DNA of 64,000 nucleotides from Chromohalobacter nigrandesensis (GTDB lineage Bacteria; Pseudomonadota; Gammaproteobacteria; Pseudomonadales; Halomonadaceae), in assembly GCF_023061285.1 (NCBI RefSeq), contig NZ_JAKGAM010000008.1:62001-126000 (forward strand). Direction: 5' to 3'. A model generated the notes under the pieces. It saw nothing but the letters and a program-made list of their open reading frames with translations. It ran no database searches and had not been told where the DNA came from. The translations under genes and the position numbers were made by a program. Each line of letters begins with the position of its first letter. The first letter of the stretch is position 1. Shown piece after piece: positions 30,319 to 39,450 of this stretch.

Positions 30319-30624
30319 TCAGGGGGCTTCCTTGAACTCCTGGGTGCGTAGCCGATCCAGTTCCTTGCGTTGCTGTTGATTGTGGCGTTGGGCACGGGTC
30401 AGGAGCGTGCGTAGTCGTAGGTAGATGCCGGTCATGGCCAGCATGCCGAGAATCACGCCGCAGGCCAGCGATATCAGCAGCCAAAGAGACAGTGAAGCGG
30501 GTGGTAGTTCGACCCATATCAAGTCGAGCGGCATGGCTTGTTGGTTGTTGACGGCAAACAGGATGCCGAGCAACAGGACGACCAGCAAGATTATGGCCAG
30601 CACGACACCTTTAAACCAACGCAT
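30319..30624 (-). CDS. lapA: Lipopolysaccharide assembly protein LapA
   Basis: A 101-residue inner-membrane protein with two hydrophobic helices (GVVLAIILLVVLLLGILFAV and SLWLLISLACGVILGMLAMT), a DUF1049 domain and a coiled, charged C-terminal tail. It acts with LapB in LPS biogenesis. The ihfB-lapA-lapB order is conserved in gammaproteobacteria. Confidence 0.9.
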   Translation of the reverse strand: MRWFKGVVLAIILLVVLLLGILFAVNNQQAMPLDLIWVELPPASLSLWLLISLACGVILGMLAMTGIYLRLRTLLTRAQRHNQQQRKELDRLRTQEFKEAP

Positions 30625-30665
30625 GGGCAGGTTCCTTTTGCATGGAGATTGGTGCCCCGGGGGCT

Positions 30666-30962
30666 TCAGTAGCCGAGTGCACGGCTGGCGTTGACCTGTT
30701 CTCGCAACTCCTTGCCGGGCTTGAAATGCGGCACGAACTTGCCCTGCAGGTCGACGGGGTCGCCGGTTTTGGGGTTGCGTCCGGTCCGGGGTTCCCGAAA
30801 GTGTAGGGAGAAGCTGCCGAACCCGCGAATTTCGACACGCCCGCCGCTGGAAAGCGAGTGGGTGATGTCTTCGAGGATGAGCTTGACCGCTGCCTCTACC
30901 TCTTTAGCCGACAGCTCGGGCTGCCGAATGGCAATCTGTTCAATCAACTCGGACTTGGTCAT
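30666..30962 (-). CDS. ihfB: Integration host factor subunit beta
   Basis: IHF-beta pairs with IHF-alpha to bend DNA sharply at specific sites, affecting transcription, replication and recombination. The sequence starts [11 protein letters not shown] and contains the HU/IHF signature ([20 protein letters not shown], with the intercalating proline in NPKTGDPV). The 98 residues fit. In relatives it follows rpsA; here it lies 7 kb away in the opposite direction. Confidence 0.97.
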   Translation of the reverse strand: MTKSELIEQIAIRQPELSAKEVEAAVKLILEDITHSLSSGGRVEIRGFGSFSLHFREPRTGRNPKTGDPVDLQGKFVPHFKPGKELREQVNASRALGY

Positions 30963-31186
30963 CGAATGTCTCCAAGCGACTTTGCCGCTCGCTGCACAGG
31001 GGCAATAAAGCGACCACGGTATTGTTGTGAATTCAGCATACTGCTCAAACCTTGATAAAACAACGCACTAGCACATTGCAAGTCAATCTTAGCCGGTTTT
31101 GAACAAGGAGTGGAAACGATGTGTCTCGCCAAGTCCTCGGGTATACTCGTCATCTATTCATGTCATGACATCGCTTGGGAGTCTCC

Positions 31187-31465
31187 ATGCAGGACGATGT
31201 AACCATCAAACGGCTTTACTGGCACTCGCGGCGTGGCATGTGGGAGCTGGATCTACTGCTGATCCCGTTTCTCGAACATTGCTACCCCCAGCTCGATGAG
31301 GCGGACAAAGTCCGTTATCAGTCACTGATAGAGCAGGAAGACCAGGATCTCTTCATCTGGTTGATGCGCCGAGAGTGGCCTGCCGACGCCGAGTTCCGGC
31401 GCATCGTCCAGATGATCGTCGATTATGCCGAAACCACTTCCAACGATCAGTATCGTACCCTCTAG
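31187..31465 (+). CDS. sdhE: FAD assembly factor SdhE (YgfY)
   Basis: SdhE helps attach FAD covalently to succinate dehydrogenase and related flavoproteins. The RGM(W)E motif (RRGMWELDLLL) is intact, and the 92 residues fit the family. The frame begins 4 codons earlier, but the ATG at 31187 has a GGGAG site. A TATACT -10-like box lies at 31142-31147. Its 3' end overlaps ygfX by 41 nt. Confidence 0.92.
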   Translation: MQDDVTIKRLYWHSRRGMWELDLLLIPFLEHCYPQLDEADKVRYQSLIEQEDQDLFIWLMRREWPADAEFRRIVQMIVDYAETTSNDQYRTL

Positions 31466-31832
31466 GCTCGGCTTGGCGCTCCATGCACTCGTCTGGGGAT
31501 TGGTGAGTGGCTTGGTGCTCATGCTGAGTACATGGTGGCTGACGTCTGCAGTAGCGCTTAGTGGTGCGGCACTGGTGGGCTACTGGTGGCGTGGCCAGCG
31601 GCGCTGGGAACTACGGGAGCGGCTCGACGGGGAACACGCCACCTGGGAGTGGCGTGAGGCTTCTGGGCAGTGGCAGCACGCCGCGCCGATACCACTGTGT
31701 ATCGGCGCGTGGTTGATCGGATTGCGCGTCGGTCGCCGTATCATTTGGCTGTGGCCGGATAGTGCGGCGCCCACTTCGCGTCGTTGGCTGCGTATACGAT
31801 GGCTGGAGGCAATGCCGTCGGGGCGGCACTGA
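31425..31832 (+). CDS. YgfX/CptA-family membrane protein
   Basis: A 135-residue protein with two tightly spaced hydrophobic helices near the N-terminus (LALHALVWGLVSGLVLMLS and TSAVALSGAALVGYWW) and a basic, Trp/Arg-rich C-terminus. The size, topology and place directly after sdhE match YgfX (CptA), proposed to interact with SdhE or to affect FtsZ/MreB in E. coli. The 41-nt overlap with sdhE is large. A later non-ATG start is possible but would shorten the N-terminus before the first helix. Confidence 0.75.
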   Translation: MPKPLPTISIVPSRLGLALHALVWGLVSGLVLMLSTWWLTSAVALSGAALVGYWWRGQRRWELRERLDGEHATWEWREASGQWQHAAPIPLCIGAWLIGLRVGRRIIWLWPDSAAPTSRRWLRIRWLEAMPSGRH

Positions 31833-31868
31833 TGCGCATCAGGACTGACGCTCACCGCTATCTCGGCG

Positions 31869-33041
31869 TCAGCGTGGGTCATCATCGCTGTGCTCCGGGG
31901 CATCCCGCGATGTATCCAGCGGCATCGCCAGACGGTCGCGAATCAGGGTGTGACGCGAGGCACGACGACGCAGGCGGGCGCTGGGCAGACGGTCGAGCGT
32001 TTGCAAGGTGTCGATGAGCGCCTGAGTTAGACGGGCCAGCTCGCGATTGAGCCACAAATAGCCGCTCGGACTGAACAGGACGCGGTCGTTTTCACCGCGT
32101 GCCTCCAGGGCGGCTTGTGCATGGCGCTGTAAGTCGAAGGCGACCACCGTGATGTCGATGGTCTGCCCCGTGCGCACCTGGAACGCCAGGCTGCCGAGCG
32201 CGCGCGCTAAGCGGTGCTGTTCGTCACGCAAGCCATCGAGTTCGGCGATGATGTCGTGACCGGCCCGCGTGGCCCAGTGGGTTTCCAGGAGCAGCTCGAT
32301 CGTCGACAGCATGCGTCGTTCCAGTGACAGAATGCGTTCCAGATCGTCGCGATGCAGACGGCGCTCGCTATGGATGGCATCCACCAGGCCGCGTTGCTTG
32401 ACCAGTTGATCCGTCGTGCTCTTCAGTAATTGATGTGTATCGACGTCGTCATGCTGTGTCGCATTGGTGTGCGCATGGTACAGGCGCGCTAGCTTGTCGA
32501 GATTGTCGGCGAGCAGAAAGCGTAATAAATCGGTGGCCTTCTGGGGCAGGATGAACAAGGTGGCGAGGATGCCGATGCTCGTCCCGATCAGTACGTCGAA
32601 GGCGCGCCACAGGGCGATCCCCAAATCTTGGTGGCCGTCACCCACCACCATCAGCAAGGTCACGCCGAACATCAGCGCGCTATAGCCATAGCGCGTGGCG
32701 AACGTGGTGTGTGTGGCGACTGCGATACCGATCAATGTCCAGGCCGGTATCACCCACGGTGCCGGGGCGGGAATCAACACCAGCAAGATGCCCCAGATCG
32801 CGCCGAGCACCGTGCCTAGAAGGCGTTGTCCCCCTTTGTCGATGACACCGCCGATATGCGGCAGATTGCCCATGACCATCATCGTGCTGACTAGCGCCCA
32901 ACTGCCATGAGGAATCTGCAGGGCCAGAATGACGGCGAAGGTGATCGCCAGCGCCAGCGAGGTACGCAGGACGTGCAGTCGATGGCGGTAGCGGTAGATG
33001 AAGTACGGATCGCGCAGACGAGTGGGCGACATCACGCTCAT
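31869..33041 (-). CDS. FUSC-family membrane protein (aromatic acid exporter-like)
   Basis: A 390-residue protein with six to seven hydrophobic helices in the first 170 residues, containing the FUSC-type segments SWALVSTMMVMGNLPHIGG and QRLLGTVLGAIWGI, then a long helical cytoplasmic domain. It is about half the length of AaeB/YccS proteins and lacks the second membrane block, as in shorter FUSC members. It may export aromatic acids or other small compounds, but the substrate is unknown. It overlaps the upstream small membrane gene by 4 nt. Confidence 0.8.
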   Translation of the reverse strand: MSVMSPTRLRDPYFIYRYRHRLHVLRTSLALAITFAVILALQIPHGSWALVSTMMVMGNLPHIGGVIDKGGQRLLGTVLGAIWGILLVLIPAPAPWVIPAWTLIGIAVATHTTFATRYGYSALMFGVTLLMVVGDGHQDLGIALWRAFDVLIGTSIGILATLFILPQKATDLLRFLLADNLDKLARLYHAHTNATQHDDVDTHQLLKSTTDQLVKQRGLVDAIHSERRLHRDDLERILSLERRMLSTIELLLETHWATRAGHDIIAELDGLRDEQHRLARALGSLAFQVRTGQTIDITVVAFDLQRHAQAALEARGENDRVLFSPSGYLWLNRELARLTQALIDTLQTLDRLPSARLRRRASRHTLIRDRLAMPLDTSRDAPEHSDDDPR

Positions 33042-33304
33042 GACGCTCCGTGTCGGTGTCCGGCAGGCGCTTTGGCTTTAGCGCGCGCCAATGTGGCCGC
33101 ATGTACCAGGCTTGCCGTCCACAGTACGAGGAGTAGCAGCAACCAGATGAAGCCTAGCCAGCGAATGGGGATCATCATCAGCGCCATCAGAGCGATGAAC
33201 CCGCCCAGCCACAGTGCGGCCCAACCCCAGCGGCGCAGGAACAGGTGACCCAGGCCCGGCAACAGGAAGGCGAGCAAGAGCGTGATGAAGAGGCGATGGC
33301 GCAT
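33038..33304 (-). CDS. Small membrane protein, unknown function
   Basis: An 88-residue, very hydrophobic protein with two or three membrane helices (ITLLLAFLLPGLGHLFL, ALWLGGFIALMALMM and IWLLLLLVLWTASLVHA). The GLGHLFLRRWG motif resembles short TM2-like or signal-peptide-related membrane proteins. The ATG at 33304 has a GGAG site; the open frame extends 11 codons upstream. It ends in an ATGA overlap with the FUSC gene, so they likely form one unit. I do not know its function. Confidence 0.7.
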   Translation of the reverse strand: MRHRLFITLLLAFLLPGLGHLFLRRWGWAALWLGGFIALMALMMIPIRWLGFIWLLLLLVLWTASLVHAATLARAKAKAPAGHRHGAS

Positions 33305-33478
33305 GGGAACTCCGTTCGTCGTGGTCAGGGCATTCATGCTGGCGTGTCATGATACAGCGTCTCGAGTGTCGGCGCGGAGCATCGTTGGCGCTTGGTGACG
33401 ATGTGGTCGTCAAATGGGCGGCGAAGAGTCGCTCCAGTGCGCCTGCATCGAGAATCCACCATGTGGGCGATGAATCCA

Positions 33479-35443
33479 TCAAGTCTCACCTTTTTTCGTG
33501 GTGGCTTTTCGAGGCGTGGTGCGTTTTCGGGTGCGCCGCTGCGTGGTCGACGGTTTGTCGCTTGCGCTGCGCTTGGCGTTGCGGCGCTTACCTCGCGATG
33601 GTGCGGTGGGTTCGGCGCCGCCCGGCGTGGCCAGGGCCTGGCGCATGCGTTCGGCGTCCGCCTGGCTCAGTAGTTGGTGAACATCACCCACCAGAGTGTC
33701 GAGGAACGCGTTCGCATCGGCATGGCCCTCGGCGATCTCGGCCAGGCGCTGCTCCCAGAGGGCCGTGCGCTCGGGGCGCGTGGCGGTATCCGGCAAGGCC
33801 TGAATCAGCGCGCGGCCGGTCCGTGTGGTACGCAGTGCGCCTTGCTGGCGAATCACGTAACCACGCGTGATGAGCGTTTCCAGAATGCCGGCACGTGTCG
33901 CCTCGGTGCCCAGTCCGTCGGTGTCGCGCAGGGTACGACGCACCGCGTCATCGTCGACGTAGCGGGCGATGTTCATCATCGCCTTGATCAGGCTGGCGTC
34001 GGAGAACGGCTCCGGCGGGCGCGTCTGACGATCCTCCACGCCGCACGCCTGGACCCGCGCGGTTTCGCCTTCGCGCAACGCGGGCAGCGGCGGTGCTTCA
34101 TCGCGGGTGGTAAATAGCGGCTTCCATCCGGCGACGAGTATCTCGCTGCCCTGGGCGCGAAAACACTCACCGAGAATCGAGAACTCGGCCTTGACGTCGC
34201 GCGTTTCCAGCGGTGGGTAGAATTGTGCCAGTACGTTGCGGGCGATCAGCCGGAAGACGTTGGCCTCATCATTGGACAGGCGGGCCGCATCGAAAGGGCG
34301 TCCGGTGGGCGCCAGTGCGTGGTGGGCGCCGACTTGCTTGTCGTTCCAGGCGCGTGAGCGGCGGCTGAAGTCCGCGCCGCGCAGCCAACCAGCAAGGGTG
34401 TCGTCAGAGGCGCAGGCCGCAGAAAGTGTCTGCTTCGCCGCAGTGAAATGCCCTTCGGGCAGGTAGCGACAGTCGGAACGTGGATAGGTGATGAGCTGAT
34501 GACGCTCGTATAGCGTCTGGCAGATATCCAGTACACGCTTGGCCGGTAGCTTGTAACGGCGTGCGGCATCGACCTGCAACGCCGATAGCGAATACGGCAG
34601 CGGGGCCGTCTGGGATTTTTTCTTGGTTTGCAGAGCACTCAAGTGCCCCTCGGTACCGGGTAGGCGCGCCGCGAGTGTCTCGGCCGGCTCGCGCGCCAAC
34701 AGCCGTCCCTGGTCGTCGAGCGGATGCGGCGGCTGCGGTTGCCACCAGGCGCGTAGCGTGCCGTGTTCGACGCCAAGATCCGCCCACAGGGTATAAAAGG
34801 GGCGTGAGACGAAGCGCTCGATCTCCAGGTCGCGGCGCACGATGAGCCCCAACACGGGGGTCTGCACACGTCCCACCGACAGCACACCCGAGTAGCCTGC
34901 TTGGCGGCCGGTCAAGGTCCAGGCGCGCGACAGGTTGATGCCATACAGCCAGTCGGCGCGTGAGCGTGCCTCGGCGGCTGCGAAAAGTGACTGATAGCGC
35001 GCGTTGTCTTCGAGGCGTTGCAGTGCCTGTTGCACGGCGGGGCGGTTGAGATCGCTGATCAACAATCGCGACATCGGGCCGCGCCAGCCTAGGCGTTCGA
35101 TGACCTGCTGCACCAGCAATTGCCCTTCGCGGTCCGGGTCGCCGGCATGCACCACGCTATCGGCGCGCTTGAGCAGTTTACGAATTACGGCCAACTGTGC
35201 ACGGGCCTTGGGGCGCGGTATGAGTTGCCATTGCTTTGGCACGATGGGTAAATCGTCAAGGCGCCATTGCTTATAGCGTGTGTCGTAGGCGTCGGGTGGC
35301 GCCTGCTCGAGAAGATGCCCGACGCACCAGCTGATGCAGGTGTCCGCGCATTCGAGATAGCCGTCCTGACGTTGCGCCTTGGCGGGCAAGGCCTCGGCGA
35401 TGGCGCGTGCCAGACTGGGTTTTTCGGCGACGATCAGGCGCAT
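33479..35443 (-). CDS. topB: DNA topoisomerase III
   Basis: A type IA topoisomerase that decatenates DNA during replication and recombination. It starts MRLIVAEKPSLARAIAEALP (TOPRIM) with the DPDREGQ acidic triad, and has the catalytic tyrosine in ITYPRSDCRYLP (about residue 320). The C-terminal tail is a Lys/Arg/Thr-rich, poorly structured extension instead of zinc fingers. The 654 residues match E. coli TopB. Two inverted repeats lie just upstream (35464-35510). Confidence 0.95.
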   Translation of the reverse strand: MRLIVAEKPSLARAIAEALPAKAQRQDGYLECADTCISWCVGHLLEQAPPDAYDTRYKQWRLDDLPIVPKQWQLIPRPKARAQLAVIRKLLKRADSVVHAGDPDREGQLLVQQVIERLGWRGPMSRLLISDLNRPAVQQALQRLEDNARYQSLFAAAEARSRADWLYGINLSRAWTLTGRQAGYSGVLSVGRVQTPVLGLIVRRDLEIERFVSRPFYTLWADLGVEHGTLRAWWQPQPPHPLDDQGRLLAREPAETLAARLPGTEGHLSALQTKKKSQTAPLPYSLSALQVDAARRYKLPAKRVLDICQTLYERHQLITYPRSDCRYLPEGHFTAAKQTLSAACASDDTLAGWLRGADFSRRSRAWNDKQVGAHHALAPTGRPFDAARLSNDEANVFRLIARNVLAQFYPPLETRDVKAEFSILGECFRAQGSEILVAGWKPLFTTRDEAPPLPALREGETARVQACGVEDRQTRPPEPFSDASLIKAMMNIARYVDDDAVRRTLRDTDGLGTEATRAGILETLITRGYVIRQQGALRTTRTGRALIQALPDTATRPERTALWEQRLAEIAEGHADANAFLDTLVGDVHQLLSQADAERMRQALATPGGAEPTAPSRGKRRNAKRSASDKPSTTQRRTRKRTTPRKATTKKGET

Positions 35444-35463
35444 GGCGTTAGACGATCCAGCAT

Positions 35464-35510
35464 GAACATGGCGCTTATTCTGCCATGTTCGACCCGGTGT
35501 GTGGGTCGAA
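35464..35510. repeat. Two overlapping inverted repeats upstream of topB
   Basis: GAACATGGC / GCCATGTTC (35464-35472 and 35482-35490, 9-nt loop) overlaps TTCGACCC / GGGTCGAA (35488-35495 and 35503-35510, 7-nt loop). They share TTC, so only one hairpin can form fully at a time. They lie between the unknown membrane protein gene and topB, both on the minus strand, and lack T-tracts. Confidence 0.75.
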
Positions 35511-35544
35511 TCGGCGCAGTGCGCAGCCAGTTTTGGGACAGTAT

Positions 35545-37464
35545 CTAGCGGTTTCCGAAGAGACGCCGCGCACGCACCAAGGCGCGATACCAGTCGCGAT
35601 GGGGTTTTCCCACGGCCGGGGGGCGATGACTGAGAAAGCTGATGTTGCGCGCGTCGCCGCGTCCCGTCAGGTTGATGTTGGAGAGCATCTGCAACGTGCT
35701 GTCACGGGCGCCGTACTGGCGTTTGAGAAACTCGATGGCCGCAGGTTCGAGTTCCACGCGATAGTGGCGTACCAATGCCAACGCCAACGATTCCGCCGCG
35801 CGTGACAGTTCGGTATCCACTTCACGGACCATCGAGGCCCCCAGCGCGGCCTTGGCGGCCGCCGACAGGTTGGGCTCGATCTGGCCGAAATCGGCGGCGT
35901 TGGAGCTATTGATGGCCCGCTGGGTGGCGGGTTGCGATAGCCCCACGTGAGGTTCGAGCGCGAGGAATATCTCGATGGCCAGGCGCTTGGCAGCATCCAC
36001 GCCGACGCCGAGCTGGGTCTCGCGGTGCGCGCCGCGCCACACTTTGTGATGGCGCGACGTGATGCCCGTCTGGTTCAAGTAGCGGGCGAGATGCTTGCAG
36101 ACCCGCGCCTTGGCTTCATCATCCAGTGCAATGGTGCGTTCGCGGATGCGTAATCCTCGGCGCCCCGGTCCCAGGCGCAGACGCGTCGTTTCATCGGACA
36201 GGCTGGCGGTGATGCGTTCCCAGCGATCCACGGATTTGAGCAGCTGAGCGTGACTGCGACCCACCTGCTCGTAGGCGCTGGAAACGCTCTTGTAGAGCTG
36301 GATGGCGTTGGCGAGGATATCCGCCTTGGTGCGCAGCGCGCGTTTGCGCTCTTCCTGGCCAGCCTCCACTGCCTGGGCGAGATGCACGATCTGCTCGGCC
36401 AGCGCGTTCATTGCCTGGACCGAGCGCTCCAGCAACAGTTCGGCGCGCAGCCCCGAGGCACTGTCTTCGACCAGGGTGCCGGATTGTTCGGCAAGATAGA
36501 CGTTGAGTGCCTTGAGACGCGAGAGGCCGGTCGCTTGCGCGATGCGCTGGCGTGCGCGTGCCTCTTCCAGATTGTCGAATGCCTGAGCGAGGCGCCAGCG
36601 GCCTCGATACTCGAACGAGAGTACCGGAATCTTGCGCCCGCTGATCAGCTCGAAGGCCAGAATCACCATCTCTTCGACATCCTGAAGGGTCATCAGCAGG
36701 TCGTTGTCCTGCTCGATGGCCGCCATGACGCGTTCGATGAAGTTCTCGTCGCGTGGCACACCCTGGTGTAGGTCGGGGGCGCGCCCTTCGAAACGTTCGC
36801 GCAGCAGGTGCGTGGCGATGGGTGCGACATCGTAGAGGGCGTTGAACTGGGGTTCCAGCGTCTCGCGGTATTGGGTGATGAGATCGCGGATGCGGGCGTG
36901 CAAGCCGACCCGGCGGTAGACGTCGATCTGACCGATGAGGCGTGCACTTTCACGATCGTTAAGGAGTTCGATGGCTGCCAACTCGACGCCTGCCGGCGAG
37001 AGATCATGCTTGCGCAGCAACATGGCGGCGGCTTCGCGGCGCCGGGCATCGCCCTCAAGACTTTCGACGATCAGGTCGCGGGTGACCAGCAGTAGCTCGG
37101 GCAAGGTCTTGATGACCTGCTCGATCTGCCCGGATGTCTTCTCGGCCTTGCGTCCCTGAGTGAGATGGTAGCCGAGGTTGGCCAGAATCCCCGCAGCGCC
37201 GGTAATCACCGTGTAGGAAATGAAGAAGACGTAGTTTTCCGTGGTCGGTGCCTTGCCGTAACCCAGCAGGTAGCCCCCCCAGGCGCCGAGCAGCGTCACC
37301 GGACCGGCCGTCCATAGGATCTGCATCAGACTGACCGACCAGGGCACCTTCTCGACGGCTGCGGTGATGCGCCGGATTTCGTTGCGTCCTTCGCGTTCGA
37401 GGCGGACCTGTGAGGTTTCTTGAGCGGGCGATGCTTTACGCTGAAACGGCAACGGCAGGAGCAC
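35545..37464 (-). CDS. Large unrecognised two-helix membrane protein
   Basis: I do not recognise this 639-residue protein. After a basic N-terminal segment there are two membrane helices (about residues 47-69 and 77-98, including TAGPVTLLGAWGGYLLGYG and VFFISYTVITGAAGILANL). A long, mostly helical, charged cytoplasmic region follows, with a possible coiled stretch around QAMNALAEQIVHLAQAVEAG. No catalytic motif stands out. No ATG fits: GTG at 37464 has an AAGGGA site 8 nt upstream, and the open frame continues upstream without homology-like sequence. It is divergent from the SEC-C/TPR gene and convergent with nothing; topB follows on the same strand. Confidence 0.75.
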   Translation of the reverse strand: MLLPLPFQRKASPAQETSQVRLEREGRNEIRRITAAVEKVPWSVSLMQILWTAGPVTLLGAWGGYLLGYGKAPTTENYVFFISYTVITGAAGILANLGYHLTQGRKAEKTSGQIEQVIKTLPELLLVTRDLIVESLEGDARRREAAAMLLRKHDLSPAGVELAAIELLNDRESARLIGQIDVYRRVGLHARIRDLITQYRETLEPQFNALYDVAPIATHLLRERFEGRAPDLHQGVPRDENFIERVMAAIEQDNDLLMTLQDVEEMVILAFELISGRKIPVLSFEYRGRWRLAQAFDNLEEARARQRIAQATGLSRLKALNVYLAEQSGTLVEDSASGLRAELLLERSVQAMNALAEQIVHLAQAVEAGQEERKRALRTKADILANAIQLYKSVSSAYEQVGRSHAQLLKSVDRWERITASLSDETTRLRLGPGRRGLRIRERTIALDDEAKARVCKHLARYLNQTGITSRHHKVWRGAHRETQLGVGVDAAKRLAIEIFLALEPHVGLSQPATQRAINSSNAADFGQIEPNLSAAAKAALGASMVREVDTELSRAAESLALALVRHYRVELEPAAIEFLKRQYGARDSTLQMLSNINLTGRGDARNISFLSHRPPAVGKPHRDWYRALVRARRLFGNR

Positions 37465-37603
37465 GATGACATCCCTTACATGGCGGGGTTCGGACAGTCG
37501 GCGACAATACCCGAAAAGTGCCACCGGTGCACCAAGCGGTGCCGCGGATGAGGGGCGCTCATCGGGCATGCTAGAATAAGGGGATTTTTTTAGGAGGGTC
37601 GCG

Positions 37604-39409
37604 ATGCTGGCCGCATGGGTGGAACAATTGCTGGGATACGCCAGCGGTGCGTTGAAGGCGATACGCGACAATGAGCATTATCCGGCGCTGATGACCTGGG
37701 CGCGTGACGAAGGAGTGGTGCGTGTCGGCGGTGACCTGAGCATGGCACAGGCCTTGGCGCCCTTGTTGTGGAACGAGACGCCGCTGGTGCGGCTGGACTT
37801 CGATCCCGAGCCCTTGGCGAGGCCGGGGCGCAACGAGCCCTGCTGGTGCGATTCGGGTCGCAAGACCAAGGAATGCTGCGGCGCGGTGACGCTGCCGGGG
37901 GCGGTACCCCCGCACTTGATGTGGATGCTGTCGCTCAAGGAATGGACGGGCGAGACGCTCAAGGCGGCTCTGGGAAGCGGCAAGGCGCCGGATCAGGCAC
38001 TGCTCGAGGCCGGTTTGATCGCTGCCGAAAGCGGTCAGCGCGGGCGCGCCCAGCAGATCCTCGAAAGTCTCTTCTCCAGCGAGCGTGACTGGTCGCGCCT
38101 GCCCGAGCAGGCCGAGCCGGCGTTTGAAATTCTCGTCGATCTCTATCAATCGCGCGGTTTTCATCGCAAGCGGGCGGCGTTACTTGATGAGGTCCTGGAG
38201 CGTGGCCCGACCTTTCTGCGCGGTGTGGCGCTCGAGCGCCTGTGCTTGATGCATCTCGACAGCGATGATCTGGCCAGTGCTCGGGAAGCCTTCGTGCGGG
38301 CTCAACAAACGCTGCCCGACTCGCCGACGTTGGCCTATATCGAGGCCATGCTGCTGCTGCACGAGGGCCATTCCGAAGAAGCTCGTTCTCGAGCGCATTT
38401 CTGGTGGCGGCGCCTCTCCAAGCGTTCCGATCTCGAAGCCGATCAGCTACAGTTTCTCGCCGACCTGGCCGCCAATCCCGAGGCGACCCTGGCCGAGCAG
38501 ATGATCAACTCCGAGGAAGATCTGGCCGAGCCGCTGGCGGCACTTGCCGCCTTGCTCGAGACCTTGGAGACGCCGCCTTGTCTGCAATTGTCGCGTACGC
38601 CGGAAGGCTACGTGGAATATCATGCTACGGCGCGTGAGGATACGGCCTTCGCGGCATGGTTCGAATATTTCAAGGTGACCATCGACGAAGATGCCGCGCT
38701 TAGTTTCGAGTCCGACCCCTGGGAAAATGCCGTAGAATGGCTGCCCGCCTTGTGTGCTCATCCCGAATGGCTGGGCTCGCCGGCGGTGATGGAGTCGCTG
38801 TGCCTGGCGTTGACCAGCCGTTTCGGAAGCCTGCCGTGGATGGCGGAGAGCTTCTTTGCACCGCTGGCGGCACGGTTCGAGGCGTGGCTATCACAACTCG
38901 AAACCCAGCAAGGGCCCTTCGCCTGGGATGACGCCGACAACGCCACCTTGCTGCGCTGCGCCTTGGCGCTGATCGTGGGAATGGAGCGTGGCGCTCGGCC
39001 GCGTTCGCGGCATCTCGCCGAACGGGTGCTCAAGCTCGATGCAGAAGATGACCTGGGGTTGCGTGAGCTGGTGCTCGATCAGTTGCTGCGTGAAGGGCGT
39101 GACGACGAGGCCGCCGAACTTAGCGCCACGCACGATGAAGAAGAGATGATCGGCGTGACCATGGCGCGGGTGCTCGCCTTGTATCGCCTAGCCCGGCGTG
39201 ATGAGGCTGACGCTGCGCTTTCCGTCGCCCAGCGGGCCAATCCCTACCTGGTGCCGATGCTGTGCGACGAGAAGCCGAAACCGGTCGCGCTGGCCGTCGA
39301 TGCGCCGGCGCCGGGTACGCGGGCCGAGGCGTGGCAATATCGCCAGTTGATGCGCGATCAGTGGATGGCGACGCCGGGCGCCATGGCATGGCTGGATGCT
39401 CGTCGTTGA
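37604..39409 (+). CDS. SEC-C zinc motif and TPR-repeat protein
   Basis: A 601-residue cytoplasmic protein. A SEC-C-type zinc knuckle lies near residues 75-92 (RPGRNEPCWCDSGRKTKECC), like the one at the C-terminus of SecA. The remainder is helical and TPR-like (repeated AxxLLExxLERG- and ALARExF-type helices) with many acidic residues. SEC-C domains often occur in proteins that bind SecB or other partners, but no function is established here. It is divergent from the unknown membrane protein gene, which suggests but does not prove a link. Confidence 0.8.
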   Translation: MLAAWVEQLLGYASGALKAIRDNEHYPALMTWARDEGVVRVGGDLSMAQALAPLLWNETPLVRLDFDPEPLARPGRNEPCWCDSGRKTKECCGAVTLPGAVPPHLMWMLSLKEWTGETLKAALGSGKAPDQALLEAGLIAAESGQRGRAQQILESLFSSERDWSRLPEQAEPAFEILVDLYQSRGFHRKRAALLDEVLERGPTFLRGVALERLCLMHLDSDDLASAREAFVRAQQTLPDSPTLAYIEAMLLLHEGHSEEARSRAHFWWRRLSKRSDLEADQLQFLADLAANPEATLAEQMINSEEDLAEPLAALAALLETLETPPCLQLSRTPEGYVEYHATAREDTAFAAWFEYFKVTIDEDAALSFESDPWENAVEWLPALCAHPEWLGSPAVMESLCLALTSRFGSLPWMAESFFAPLAARFEAWLSQLETQQGPFAWDDADNATLLRCALALIVGMERGARPRSRHLAERVLKLDAEDDLGLRELVLDQLLREGRDDEAAELSATHDEEEMIGVTMARVLALYRLARRDEADAALSVAQRANPYLVPMLCDEKPKPVALAVDAPAPGTRAEAWQYRQLMRDQWMATPGAMAWLDARR

Positions 39410-39450
39410 TAAGTCACCATGCGCGAGCGTGACAGCGTTGGATATCACGT

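Noticed and set aside
33349-33870. Forward open frame of 173 codons over the end of topB
   Set aside because: Shadow of the topB 3' end; Arg/Ala/Gly-rich without motifs.
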